A DNA stretch of 64,000 nt from Accumulibacter sp. (lineage in GTDB: Bacteria > Pseudomonadota > Gammaproteobacteria > Burkholderiales > Rhodocyclaceae): positions 1 through 64,000 of the forward strand of contig JACKLX010000011.1 of NCBI GenBank assembly GCA_024235695.1. Direction: 5' to 3'. The notes beneath the pieces were generated by a model. The model ran no database searches. It was not told where the DNA came from and was given only the letters and a program-made list of their open reading frames with translations. Each line of letters begins with the position of its first letter. Within the stretch, counting starts at the first letter, position 1. The translations under genes and the position numbers were made by a program. Shown piece by piece: positions 44,629-53,538 of the stretch.

Positions 44629-45240
44629 TCATCGATGAAGCGCCTCGTCGTCCTGGCGCCTGTTCGCCGGCTCGCCGGTGTGAGCGCCGGCAGCGTGTGA
44701 TACCCACCGCAACCCGTCTGACCGCTCGGTCCGGCCTCGATTCCTCGTTCGCACGAGGTCGTCGAGCGGATTGACGTTCGTTGATCGGCGCGACGGGAAG
44801 CGAGCCGACGGAAACCGGGGCCTGGCCCCGGTTTGCCGCCCGTTTGCCCGCATGCCTTTCCGCGCGCAGTCCATCGCCGCCGCCCAAGCGCGATTCATTC
44901 GCCTGCGCGAAACAGCAGCGGCAAGGGCTACCAAGGCAAGCAAGGCAGACGTAGAACACGGCTCGGGAACGATCGACAATGCCGGAAACCCATTGTCTGT
45001 CCCGACGGCACCACTGGCTCGGCAAGGACCAGCTACAAAGTTACAGGTGGCTGCAGTTGCGCCCATGGCGAACCCGAAGGCATCGACATCCTGGGTGAAA
45101 TCCGGGTGCACGTCCTGAGTCGAGATGTTGGTTGCGAAGTCATGGGGAACGAAATCCGCCGCGGTCGCTGCTGCCGTCGATTGAGGTACCAATCGACCAC
45201 ACTCCGTAGCGAAGCAAGTTGAATGCCATTTAACTGACAC
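44629..45240 (-). pseudogene. PEP-CTERM protein remnant with run-on C-terminus
   Basis: The frame of 203 codons contains a sorting signal IVPEPCSTSALLALVALAAAVSRRRM at about residues 90-116. The sorting signal should end the protein, but here the frame continues for about 85 residues of basic, low-complexity sequence, so the normal stop codon has been lost or shifted. Before it, residues 1-90 are short for such proteins (HDFATNISTQDVHPDFTQDVDAFGF) and lack a signal peptide, implying a truncated 5' end. I read it as the C-terminal remnant of a larger exported protein. Confidence 0.55.
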
Positions 45241-45383
45241 GATGTAAGATCAACAAGGTATCGAACGGCAGGAGCTCGATGCGGCAGCTTGTGCAAGGCA
45301 GGCCGACTCGCCCAAATCGGTGATGCATGGCAGCGAAGCGGTCTGCGAGCCGAGCTTTCGCAGCGCACGCCGGGCCGCACCCA

Positions 45384-46253
45384 TCAGCCAGCGGCGTCGC
45401 GCCGAAAACGCGTCAGGCGCACGTCCACCGTGAGCGACAGAGCCGTCAGCTCGGCGGCCCGTGCCCGGCGCGCGCTGCTGGCACGATATAAATGCGGCGT
45501 CATTGCCAGCAGGTCGGCGATCGGCTGGCTGCCGATGAGGTCGAGAGCGTAGGCGATGGTCTTGGTGGACAGACGGCTGAATCCTGCCGGGGCCGGCTGG
45601 TCGGTGCTGCGGTCGGGCTTCAGCGTGGGATAGACGATTTCGCGCAGTTCGCGCAGATGATTCGGCCCGGCGTCAAGCTGCAGTAACTCACCGCCCGACT
45701 TGATCACCCGGGCGAACTCGGCGTGCACGGGAAAGCCGAACACACACAGCAGCCGATCGATCGTTGCCGGCAGCACCGGCAGCCTGGCGTTGCTGCCGAC
45801 GACCCAGCTCACCTGCCGACCCGGCTCGTGGTGCTGGCCGCGCTTCGCTGCGGCCAGCACCGCCCACTTGGAGATATCCAGCCCGAGCAGCGCAAGCGCT
45901 GGCCCGTCCACGGCAGCCGCTGCCAACTGGCGCAGATAGTAGCCCTCACCGCAACCGGCATCCAGGCACGCAGCGCTGGCCGTGGCTGGCAGGTCCGCCA
46001 GCGCTGCCTGGCTGACCACCACGGCAATCGCCTGGTAGTGGCCAGCGTCGAGGAAGCGTCGGCGGGCAGCGACCATCTCCTTGCTGTCGCCGGGGTCGCG
46101 CGAGCGCTTGTTCTGCACCGGCAGCAAGTTCGTATAGCCCTGACCGGCAATGTCGAAACAATGACCGGCAGGGCAGCGCCAGGTCGAGCCGTGGCGCTGC
46201 AGGGGCCCGCCGTCGAGCGGGCAGGCCAGTTCCTGGAATGGCGTGACGGTCAT
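45384..46253 (-). CDS. rlmA: 23S rRNA (guanine745-N1)-methyltransferase
   Basis: This 289-residue protein begins MTVTPFQELACPLDGGPLQRHGSTWRCPAGHCFD, the Cys4/CxxH zinc finger of RlmA, then GYTNLLPVQNKRSRDPGDSKEMVAARRRFLDAGHY, which is diagnostic. The SAM motif is CLDAGCGEGYYLRQL, followed by GLDISKWAVLAAAKR and GSNARLPVLPATIDRLLCVFG. The enzyme methylates G745 in helix 35 of 23S rRNA. It stands alone; its start region overlaps a decayed divergent ene-reductase. Confidence 0.9.
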   Translation of the reverse strand: MTVTPFQELACPLDGGPLQRHGSTWRCPAGHCFDIAGQGYTNLLPVQNKRSRDPGDSKEMVAARRRFLDAGHYQAIAVVVSQAALADLPATASAACLDAGCGEGYYLRQLAAAAVDGPALALLGLDISKWAVLAAAKRGQHHEPGRQVSWVVGSNARLPVLPATIDRLLCVFGFPVHAEFARVIKSGGELLQLDAGPNHLRELREIVYPTLKPDRSTDQPAPAGFSRLSTKTIAYALDLIGSQPIADLLAMTPHLYRASSARRARAAELTALSLTVDVRLTRFRRDAAG

Positions 46254-46501
46254 GAACCTTGCGTCCTTACGGCCCGACGAACGGGATCTGGCGATGGCGG
46301 CAAGCGCACGAAGTCCGTGGATCGACGAGCGCCTGCCTGATCGAATCGAAGCGCCGCCCGGACGGCGACAGCGGCGATTCTACGCGCGCTTCACGCGCAA
46401 TTATCTCGGCGCAGTGTCCGGGGTCCCGATCTGGCGGCAAGCGCTGCAGGCAAAGCATCGCATCGCCGAGTCCGGCCACCCCTCGCAATGACGACCTTTG
46501 C

Positions 46502-47212
46502 CCACAGTTTATCGGTCGCAAGCGCGGCCGGATCTTCCTGCAGATCTGGCACGGCGGGCGCGCCTGTCATCCCTCGCTCAACGGCGGCGCGCAGCCGGTC
46601 GCGACGAGCCCAGTGGCGATCACCGGCGACCAGGTACAACCGCCCGCGGGCAAGAAGCCCTACGTGCTGCCCCGCGAACTGCTCGACGAGTTCCTGCGCG
46701 ATGGCGCGAACCAGCGCGTCGGCCCCTACGGTGGCCCCCTGGAGAACCGGGCACGCCTGCTGTTCGAGGTTATCGCTGCAGTCAGCGAGGTCCGGGGCAG
46801 CCATCGCGTCGGCCTGCGGATTTCGCCGCTGAACAGCTACAACAGCATCATCGACAGCGATCCGATCGCCCTCGCGCGCTGGCTGGCCGGGCGCCTCAAC
46901 GACTTTGATCTGGCCTATCGCCATTTGCTGCGAGCCGATTTTTTCCGGCAGCAAAAGGGGGACCTGGTAACGCCGGTGCGGGAAAACTACCGCGGCGTGT
47001 TGATCGGCAATATGGGCTATGGCGCGGACGAGGCGGCACAGGCGGTCGCCACGGGGAAACTCGACGCTGTCGCTTTCGGAACCAGTTTCCTGGCCAATCC
47101 AGATCTTCCCGCGCGGATCAGGCGCGGCGCAACGCTGAACCCTGCCAATCCGGCCACGTTCTACACACGAGGTGCCGCAGGCTATACCGACCATCCGGCA
47201 TTGAACGCCTGA
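46502..47212 (+). pseudogene. Old yellow enzyme-type alkene reductase, broken
   Basis: The frame contains GRIFLQIWHGGRACHPSLNGG, PVAITGDQVQPPAGKKPYVLPRELLDEF, then directly LRDGANQRVGPYGGPLENRARLLFEV, GLRISPLNSYNSI and the C-terminal YRGVLIGNMGYGADEAAQAVATGKLDAVAFGTSFLANPDLPAR. In NemA-like enzymes the stretch with GFDGVEIHGANGYL stands between LLDEF and LRDG; it is deleted here in frame, and the N-terminal FMN-binding part (APLTR segment) is also missing. About 235 of 360 residues remain, so it cannot fold as an active flavoprotein. Confidence 0.75.
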
Positions 47213-47372
47213 CCGTCCGCTGTTTCAAACCAGGGTACGTCACGCTCCTCGCGGCGATCGGTGGCGGACCCGGCTGCGGCGACCCTGGCGACAACGTACC
47301 GGCATGCAAGGACTCGTCAAGACCGCCGCAGTGCACTAGACTCACGCCTGCAATGACCAGACCGCGAAACCC

Positions 47373-48200
47373 ATGAGCCCTCCCCCGGCGGCATCCCCGG
47401 CGCCGAGTCCAGCGGTGAACGTCGTCCCCCTGTCCGCGCCGCTGCAATGGCTGGCCCTGGGTTGGCGCGACCTGCTTCGTTGCGGCTGCCTGAGCCTGGC
47501 GCACGGAGCCGCACTGGCGGCCTTCGGCCTGGCCCTGACGGCCGTGGCGTACTCACATTTCTGGCTGCTGGCTGGCGCCTTTTCGGGATTCCTGGTGGTG
47601 GCGCCGGTACTGGCGACCAGTCTGTACGCGATGAGTCGCGCCATCGAGCACGGTGGCACGATCGGCTGGCAGCTGTTGCGCGACACCTGGCTGAGCTGGC
47701 AGCAATCCCGTTTCATGGAATCGGGCGGTTACTGGTGTCTGGTGCGCTTCGGACTGCTCCTGGCGCTGGCCGGCACGGGATGGGTAATGACCTCGGCGGC
47801 ACTGATCACTCTGCTGGCGCCGGCGCCGGTCAACTCGCCGGTGGACTTCTTGCGCCATGTCGTGGCGGCGCACGACAATTACCTTTTCGAGGCCTGGCTG
47901 GCGATGGGTGGCGTGTTGGCGGCGCCGATCTTCGCCTCCAGTATCGTCGCCATGCCGCTGCTGCTCGACCGCCGTGCCAACCTGCTGCTGGCGGTCCTGA
48001 CCAGCTGGCGCGTGGTACTCGCCAACCCCGGCGCGATGGCTCTCTGGGCAACACTGATCATGCTGCTGGTGCTGATCGGTTTTTCAACGGCGCTGCTCGG
48101 TCTGGTGGTGGTCATACCGGTCCTCGGCCACGCCAGCTGGCACGCCTACCGCGCGCTGGTCGATGTCAGTCGATTGCCGGAACGTCCACGGGCTGATTGA
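47373..48200 (+). CDS. DUF2189 membrane protein
   Basis: This 275-residue protein has about six hydrophobic segments and the DUF2189 pattern: WLALGWRDLLRCGCLSLAHGAALAAFGLAL near the start, HFWLLAGAFSGFLVVAPVLATSLYAMSRAIEHGG in the middle and GLVVVIPVLGHASWHAYRALVD at the end. It is an inner-membrane protein of unknown function that is common in betaproteobacteria. It is followed after 8 bases by the DUF2788 gene. Confidence 0.8.
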   Translation: MSPPPAASPAPSPAVNVVPLSAPLQWLALGWRDLLRCGCLSLAHGAALAAFGLALTAVAYSHFWLLAGAFSGFLVVAPVLATSLYAMSRAIEHGGTIGWQLLRDTWLSWQQSRFMESGGYWCLVRFGLLLALAGTGWVMTSAALITLLAPAPVNSPVDFLRHVVAAHDNYLFEAWLAMGGVLAAPIFASSIVAMPLLLDRRANLLLAVLTSWRVVLANPGAMALWATLIMLLVLIGFSTALLGLVVVIPVLGHASWHAYRALVDVSRLPERPRAD

Positions 48201-48208
48201 GCGAAGCC

Positions 48209-48421
48209 ATGCTTGGTTTTTCCGAGGAACAGATTGCCGGGTTTGGCCTGACCTTCGGCGTCGGCGCGTTCATGCTTTACATGTTGTTCATCATCGGGCA
48301 CCTGGCATGGGAGTCCAAGGCCGGCAAGTTCGGGACTTTCGTGCTCTTCCTGGGCCTCGCCTTCGGCATGCTCGGCTTCGTCGCCAAGTACCTGATTCAG
48401 TGGGCGCTCGACATCAAGTGA
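48209..48421 (+). CDS. DUF2788 small membrane protein
   Basis: This 70-residue protein (MLGFSEEQIAGFGLTFGVGA, FMLYMLFIIGHLAWESKAGKFGTFVLFLGLAFGMLGFVAKYLIQW) has two membrane helices and matches DUF2788, a small family with no known function. The ATG at 48209 is used; an in-frame TTG at 48197 overlapping the previous stop is possible. It is cotranscribed with the DUF2189 gene. Confidence 0.85.
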   Translation: MLGFSEEQIAGFGLTFGVGAFMLYMLFIIGHLAWESKAGKFGTFVLFLGLAFGMLGFVAKYLIQWALDIK

Positions 48422-48437
48422 GCCGCCACGCGGCGAT

Positions 48438-49016
48438 TCAGCCGAAGGGCTGAACGCCGAACAGCAGGCCGTGCAGCCAGAACGCGAACACCGCCCACGC
48501 AAGGCCCCCGACGACGACCGTCAGCACCGTCGGCCGAACGCTCCCCGGCAGATAAACGGTAGCCGCCACGCGGTCGCGCCGACGCGCTGCCGCGAAGCTC
48601 AACACGGCCCAGACCAGGAAGGCCCCGAACAGCACGACGTCCGCGGCGTTGCCGTTGGCCAGCAAGTGCGCCAGGGCCCAGACCTTGACGGCAAGGACCA
48701 TCGGATGGTGCAGGCGCGCCTTGATCGCGTTGCCGGGAACATAGGTGGCGACCAGCAGCACGAAGGCGAACAGGATCAGCAGTGACGCCAGGTGCCGCAT
48801 CGCCAGCGGCGGGCTCCACAGCGGCAGTGGCTCGGAGCGCGCCAGCGAAAAACCCCAGACGATCAAACCGAGGCCGATCAGCGAGATCAGCGAGTAAGCG
48901 CCCTTCCAGGCCTGCGCGCCGATGCGCGCGATCGTCCGCGTGCGCCAGTCGTCGGCGACGATGCGAACCGAGTGCGCCGCGAGAAACACCACCAGCCCCA
49001 ATAGCAGAACGGTCAT
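48438..49016 (-). CDS. NnrU-family membrane protein
   Basis: This 192-residue protein has about five helices and the NnrU signatures VVFLAAHSVRIVADDWRTRTIARIGAQAWKGAYSLISLIGLGLIVWGF, RHLASLLILFAFVLLVATYVPGNAIKARLHHPMVLAVKVWALAHLLANG and the late SVRPTVLTVVVGG. NnrU is linked to nitric-oxide/nitrite metabolism in denitrifiers and resembles isoprenylcysteine carboxyl methyltransferases; its role is unclear. The ATG at 49016 has GGAGG 9 bases upstream; a longer frame to 49067 is unlikely. Confidence 0.85.
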   Translation of the reverse strand: MTVLLLGLVVFLAAHSVRIVADDWRTRTIARIGAQAWKGAYSLISLIGLGLIVWGFSLARSEPLPLWSPPLAMRHLASLLILFAFVLLVATYVPGNAIKARLHHPMVLAVKVWALAHLLANGNAADVVLFGAFLVWAVLSFAAARRRDRVAATVYLPGSVRPTVLTVVVGGLAWAVFAFWLHGLLFGVQPFG

Positions 49017-49236
49017 TCGAGAAGTCCTCCAGAGCATGCGAGCGGTGACGGAAGATGCCTCATTCACGCCCGCTGCGCCTCTTGCCGGCGCGTCCGCCGA
49101 TGGTACAACACCCTGCCCGGCGGTGGAGGCGGTAGCTCGGGCGCTCCAGCGTCGGCAATGCGCATCCCGGCCGCGGCTGAGTTATCCTGCGAGGGCTGCG
49201 GATTCAACCCACGAACGAATTTCATGGCGCCACCAC

Positions 49237-50079
49237 ATGTCTTCTACTGACTCCGTCTGGCTGGTCACCGGTTGCTCGACCGGTTTCGGCCGCGAACTCG
49301 CACGCCTCCTGCTTCGGCGTGGCCGCCGCGTGCTGGTGACCGCACGAGATCCGGCAACGCTGGCCGAATTTTCGGCTGCCGCCAACGCGCTGGTGGCGAC
49401 CCTGGACGTCACCGTGCCGGCGCAGATCGCCGACGTCGTCCGGCAAGCCGGAGTCCGCTTTGGTGGAATCGACGTGCTGGTCAATAACGCCGGCTACGGC
49501 TACCTCTCGGCGATCGAGGAAGGCGAGGACAAGGAAGTTCGGGCGATCTTCGAGACCAACGTCTTCGGCCTGGCCAACATGACCAGGGCGGTGCTTCCCG
49601 GGATGCGCGAGCGCCGTCGCGGCCACATCGTCAACATCTCTTCGATGAGCGGTCTGATCGGCTTGCCGGGCATCGGCTACTACAACGCCACGAAGTTCGC
49701 CGTCGAGGGCATGTCGGAAGCGCTGGCCAAGGAAGTCGCGCCGCTCGGCATCAGGGTCACCATCGTCGAGCCGGGGCCGTTTCGCACCGATTGGGCCGGC
49801 CGCTCGCTGAAGACGCCGCCGACCGCAATCGCCGACTATGCGCCGTCCGCCGGTGCCCGGCGCGCTGCGGTGCAGGCCTACAGCGGCCGCCAGCCAGGCG
49901 ACCCGGTGCGCGCCGCCGAAGCGATCATCGAGGCCGTTGAATCGCCCGAACCGCCACTCCACCTGCTACTCGGGCGGCCCGCGTACGAAATGACCGCCGC
50001 GAAGTTGAAAGAGTTCTCGGCCGAAATGGAGAAATGGCGGGAACTGTCGCTGGGCGCCGACTTTCCTGACGCCGACTGA
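49237..50079 (+). CDS. Classical SDR oxidoreductase
   Basis: This 280-residue protein has all SDR landmarks: TGCSTGFGRELARLL (cofactor), DVLVNNAGYGYL, the Ser of VNISSMSGLIGLPGIGYYNATKF with catalytic Tyr/Lys in GYYNATK, and the VEPGPFRTDWAG loop. It belongs to the SDR subgroup with oxidoreductase/retinol-dehydrogenase-like length. The substrate is unknown. It appears to be a monocistronic gene; no strong ribosome binding site is seen at the ATG. Confidence 0.85.
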   Translation: MSSTDSVWLVTGCSTGFGRELARLLLRRGRRVLVTARDPATLAEFSAAANALVATLDVTVPAQIADVVRQAGVRFGGIDVLVNNAGYGYLSAIEEGEDKEVRAIFETNVFGLANMTRAVLPGMRERRRGHIVNISSMSGLIGLPGIGYYNATKFAVEGMSEALAKEVAPLGIRVTIVEPGPFRTDWAGRSLKTPPTAIADYAPSAGARRAAVQAYSGRQPGDPVRAAEAIIEAVESPEPPLHLLLGRPAYEMTAAKLKEFSAEMEKWRELSLGADFPDAD

Positions 50080-50311
50080 CCGGCGACCGGCCAGACCGGC
50101 AGCTGGCGTCGCCGACCCGAGCGGCCGCCAGCCGCCATTCAGGCGGCATTCGCGCGCCCCGAAGCGACCCCGGGCGGCACTCCTCACTTGCCAGCCCGGA
50201 CGATCTGGCGTCTAATCGGTGGTCATTTCTTGCGGGGCGGCTGACTGGCCCCGACGCCCTGCCCAATGACGGCGCGCAGTCGTCGCCTGTGGGCCTGCCG
50301 AGGAGCACGAG

Positions 50312-50758
50312 ATGTTTTCACCGGAATGGTGGCACTGGCTGGTCCTCGGGCTGGCGTTGACCATGGCCGAACTCGCCGTCCCCGCTTTCTTCGTCGTCTG
50401 GTTCGGGATCGCCGCGGCCGCCGTCGGACTGGTCCTGCTGGCCGCTCCCGAGCTCGCGCTGTCGACCCAGTTGCTGCTGTGGACCGCTTTCTCGGCGGCA
50501 CTGGTCTGGATCTGGTTTCGCCATCTCCGGCCGCGCACGATGACCGCCGTCGGCACGTCGGCGGCGACGGTCGCCGGCGAAGTCGGCGTGCTGGTCGCCG
50601 ATATCACACCCGACAGCCGCGGTCAGGTCCGTTTCCAGAAGCCGATTCTTGGCGCCGACGCCTGGGAGGCCTACGCCGACACCGCGATCGCCGCCGGCGA
50701 AAGGGTCCGCGTCGTCGCCGTCGAAGGCAGTTACGTCAAAGTGGAGAAAGCAAAATGA
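50312..50758 (+). CDS. NfeD-family membrane protein
   Basis: This 148-residue protein has N-terminal helices (WWHWLVLGLALTMAELAVPAFFVVWFGIAAAAVGLVLL; TQLLLWTAFSAALVWIWF) and a C-terminal OB fold with GVLVADITPDSRGQVRF, WEAYADTAIAAGERVRVVAVEGSYVKV. It is the truncated (NfeD1b-type) partner of SPFH/stomatin-like proteins. Its stop overlaps the start of the SPFH gene (ATGA), the standard pair that builds membrane microdomains. Confidence 0.9.
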   Translation: MFSPEWWHWLVLGLALTMAELAVPAFFVVWFGIAAAAVGLVLLAAPELALSTQLLLWTAFSAALVWIWFRHLRPRTMTAVGTSAATVAGEVGVLVADITPDSRGQVRFQKPILGADAWEAYADTAIAAGERVRVVAVEGSYVKVEKAK

Positions 50759-51636
50759 TCAGCGGCATCAACGGCTTCACCGTGTTTTCCATGGTTCTCC
50801 TGGTTTTTGTCGTGGTGACCGTCGCCAACGGCGTGCGGATCATACCGCAGGGTGAGGAGTGGATCGTCCAGCGTCTCGGCAAGTACCGCACGACGCTGCT
50901 CCCGGGGCTGCGCTTCATCATTCCCTACATCGACACGATCTCCTACAAGGTGACCACCAAGGACATCATTCTCGACGTCCAGGAGCAGGAGGTGATCACC
51001 CGCGACAACGCGGTAATCGTCGTCAACGCCATCGCTTTCATCAAGGTCACCGACCCGGTGAAAGCCGTGTACGGCGTCGAGGACTACGCCGAAGCGATTC
51101 GCAACATGATCATGACCACGCTGCGCTCGATTGTCGGCGACATGGAACTCGACGGCGCGCTGTCGTCACGCGACATGATCAAGGCGCGCCTGAAGGCCGG
51201 CGTTGCCGACGAGGCACTCGACTGGGGCCTGACCGTCAAGTCGGTCGAAATCCAGGACATCAAGCCCTCGCCTTCGATGCAGCGCGCGATGGAAATGCAG
51301 GCATCGGCCGAGCGCGAACGCAAGGCGATGGTCACCCGCGCCGAAGGCGAAAAGCAGTCGATGATCCTCAGTGCCGAAGCGCGGCTGGAATCTGCCAAAC
51401 GCGACGCCGTCGCGCAGGTCACCCTCGCCGAGGCTTCGTCGCAGGCAATCAAGAAGGTCAACAGCGCTTTCGGCGACAACGAACTGCCGATGCTTTACCT
51501 GCTCGGCGAAAAGTACATCACCAGTCTCGGCAAGATCTCCGAGTCCGAGAACGCCAAGCTGGTGCTCCTGCCGGCCGACCTGCAAAGCACGCTGCGCGGG
51601 CTGTTCCAGCGGGTCAACAAGACCGGCCAGGCGTAG
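50755..51636 (+). CDS. SPFH/band 7 (stomatin/paraslipin-like) protein
   Basis: This 293-residue protein has a membrane helix (FSMVLLVFVVVTVANGVRI), followed by the SPFH domain: IPQGEEWIVQRLGKYRTTLLPGLRFIIPYIDTI, the DVQEQEVITRDNAVIVVNAIAF motif, VYGVEDYAEAIRNMIMTTLRSIVGDMELD. The C-terminal part is a coiled coil with AEGEKQSMILSAEARLESAKRDAV and a final domain LLPADLQSTLRGLFQR. Such proteins are the QmcA/stomatin scaffold of membrane domains. It is coupled to nfeD upstream and followed by a 48-residue membrane peptide. Confidence 0.9.
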   Translation: MISGINGFTVFSMVLLVFVVVTVANGVRIIPQGEEWIVQRLGKYRTTLLPGLRFIIPYIDTISYKVTTKDIILDVQEQEVITRDNAVIVVNAIAFIKVTDPVKAVYGVEDYAEAIRNMIMTTLRSIVGDMELDGALSSRDMIKARLKAGVADEALDWGLTVKSVEIQDIKPSPSMQRAMEMQASAERERKAMVTRAEGEKQSMILSAEARLESAKRDAVAQVTLAEASSQAIKKVNSAFGDNELPMLYLLGEKYITSLGKISESENAKLVLLPADLQSTLRGLFQRVNKTGQA

Positions 51637-51653
51637 GCCGGGGGCAGCACGAC

Positions 51654-51800
51654 ATGAGCGCCGGCTGGATCGTCTTCGGCATCTGTATCGTCTTCGTGGT
51701 CGGCGCCGCGCTGCCGTTGATCAGCAAGCGCGGCGCCAACAGCACGCCACCGGTGCCACGCAAGGAAACGCTGCGCGACTGGCGCAACGAAAAGAAGTAA
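51654..51800 (+). CDS. 48-residue single-helix membrane protein
   Basis: MSAGWIVFGICIVFVVGAAL PLISKRG... gives one N-terminal helix (about residues 4-24) and a basic, polar tail ending LRDWRNEKK. It starts 17 bases after the SPFH stop. It is not long enough for family assignment; I recall similar short genes after nfeD-SPFH pairs in betaproteobacteria, so it may be a small partner of the complex. Confidence 0.6.
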   Translation: MSAGWIVFGICIVFVVGAALPLISKRGANSTPPVPRKETLRDWRNEKK

Positions 51801-51815
51801 GCGGCAGCGCGGTCA

Positions 51816-52850
51816 TCAGTCGACCTCCGGGCTGTCCATCCGCCGCGCCGAAACCTTCGGCCAGCTGGCGCCGATCAACCCGTAGCGCGCCGCCAGGTCG
51901 GCCGCCTGATCGAGCAGATCGGCCCGGCGCGAGCGGATTCCCGGCCACGACAGCGGGTCGACGCCGAAGCCCAAGCCGTACGGATTGCCGCGCAAGGTGC
52001 CGTAGATCTCCATGCGCACCGTCCGCTGTGGCGACACGCTGCGTGCGTGGAAGCCGTGCGTGTCCGCGACGACCAGGGTGTTGGCGGCGACGACGACCTT
52101 GATCGCCGGCCCCAGGCCGAGGCCTTCGAGGTCTTCCGGCGGCATCCTGAACGACCCCCGCGCGTGATAGACGTTCGCCGCAGTCGCCGCGCTCAGCGAC
52201 TGCGCATGCTCCCAGGCGCGCAGCCGCTCGCTCAGCCGATGCGATCCGGGCACGTACATGAACGGCCCATCGTCCTCGCCGACGTCGTGCAGGAACAGCC
52301 ACGACTTGGCGATCGAATGGAAGGTGTCGCGGTGCAGCACGGTCTGCGGATCCTGCTCGCCCCGCCCGGGATCGACGACGATGATCTGCAGGTACATCAG
52401 TGGCACGGCATCGTGCGCCGCGACGTAACGCATCAGTCGATCGAGACGTGGGTCGTTGGCCGCCGCCACGCAGCCCGGCAGCTGCGCCGCGTCGGCCAGG
52501 TCGAGCGTCACCCGCCGGGTGACGGCGCGGCCCTGGCGCATCTCGCGTGCCTCCGAAACGTGCGCCGCCGCCTCGTCGCGCAGCCGCGCGAACAGCTCCG
52601 CCGGCAGGAAGTCGCGTTTGATCACGAAACCGTCGCGCGCGTAGGCCTCGCGCTCGTCGGCCGACAGCACCCGCCCCAGGCGCCGGCGGCGAGCCCAGGC
52701 GGTGCGGTCGGCCAGCGCGATGCGTTGGCGATGCAGACCGTGCTGGTTGAGCCATGGCGAGCCGATCAGCGGATTGCCGACAAACGACTTCGCCTTGCCG
52801 GCCAGCGCCAACAGATGCAGCGGCATCTTCAGCAGATCGAGCGCTTTCAA
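51816..52850 (-). CDS. Phytanoyl-CoA dioxygenase (PhyH) family protein
   Basis: This 344-residue Fe(II)/2-oxoglutarate oxygenase-like protein begins with a domain leading to LSADEREAYARDGFVIKRDFLPAELF. Metal ligands are likely HRD in VLHRDTFHSIAK and the distal His of TLVVADTHGFHARS; the R of RTVRMEIYG fits 2OG binding. The substrate is unknown. Its start overlaps the HIT-family gene end by 4 bases, so the two form one operon. Confidence 0.85.
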   Translation of the reverse strand: MKALDLLKMPLHLLALAGKAKSFVGNPLIGSPWLNQHGLHRQRIALADRTAWARRRRLGRVLSADEREAYARDGFVIKRDFLPAELFARLRDEAAAHVSEAREMRQGRAVTRRVTLDLADAAQLPGCVAAANDPRLDRLMRYVAAHDAVPLMYLQIIVVDPGRGEQDPQTVLHRDTFHSIAKSWLFLHDVGEDDGPFMYVPGSHRLSERLRAWEHAQSLSAATAANVYHARGSFRMPPEDLEGLGLGPAIKVVVAANTLVVADTHGFHARSVSPQRTVRMEIYGTLRGNPYGLGFGVDPLSWPGIRSRRADLLDQAADLAARYGLIGASWPKVSARRMDSPEVD

Positions 52851-53290
52851 GTCGCTTGCAGCGCCTCACGAATCCGCGGCAGCAGACCCTCGACGCCTGT
52901 GTGCTGGCTTTCGCCAAGTGCCGGCAAGGCCGGCCAGCCCGAATCGAGCCAGTCCAGGCCGGCAAAACGGCGCACCTCCCGATACCTGGGGATGACATGA
53001 AAATGGACATGATGATCGACCATCATCAGCATCAGGTAGTTGATGGCCTGATAATCGAAAGCCGCCTTGAGCGACTTCTCGACGCGGCCGACCAGTTCCG
53101 CCAACTCGCTCATCTCGGCGGCACTGACATGCGAAAAACAGGCGGCATGGCGATTCAGCGACAGCACGCCGGCGCCGAGTGTCGCCTGAGCGGGTCGTAG
53201 CGACCACGACCAGGCCGATGTCGCGGCAACCAGCAACTGGTCTACCTGAAACTTGCTGCGAAACTCCGCCAACAACCTGGACTCTTCCAT
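52847..53290 (-). CDS. HIT-family protein
   Basis: This 147-residue protein carries the histidine triad at HHVHFHVIPRYREV (residues about 88-101), preceded by GVLSLNRHAACFSHVSAAEMSELAELV as in HIT proteins. HIT enzymes hydrolyse nucleotide-phosphoramidate or -polyphosphate bonds. The ATG at 53290 has GGAGGAAGGAAG upstream. It is translated just ahead of the PhyH-type oxygenase in an overlapping pair. Confidence 0.85.
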   Translation of the reverse strand: MEESRLLAEFRSKFQVDQLLVAATSAWSWSLRPAQATLGAGVLSLNRHAACFSHVSAAEMSELAELVGRVEKSLKAAFDYQAINYLMLMMVDHHVHFHVIPRYREVRRFAGLDWLDSGWPALPALGESQHTGVEGLLPRIREALQAT

Positions 53291-53538
53291 CTTCCTTCCT
53301 CCATCGAAGTCCTGCAACGACGGCCACGACGACCGATCCTCCGGTCACCGCCGGCCCGACAGCTCGATCCGCAGCCGGTCAGCGGCACGGCCGCGCAGCG
53401 CAACTTAGCACAGGATGGCGGCCGGCCGCCGTTCGAGCACTTGCCGACGACGTCTCGGCAGACGAAAATGTGTCACACTTGCCTGCGGGCTGGCGCTCGG
53501 CCGGCCGCTCATCGGCAGACAGCGGGGAGGAACCTGGC

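Noticed and set aside
44150-45025. N-terminal extension of the PEP-CTERM frame by nearly 300 codons.
   Set aside because: The extension reads like random high-GC translation, and a signal peptide and ribosome binding site occur at 44149.
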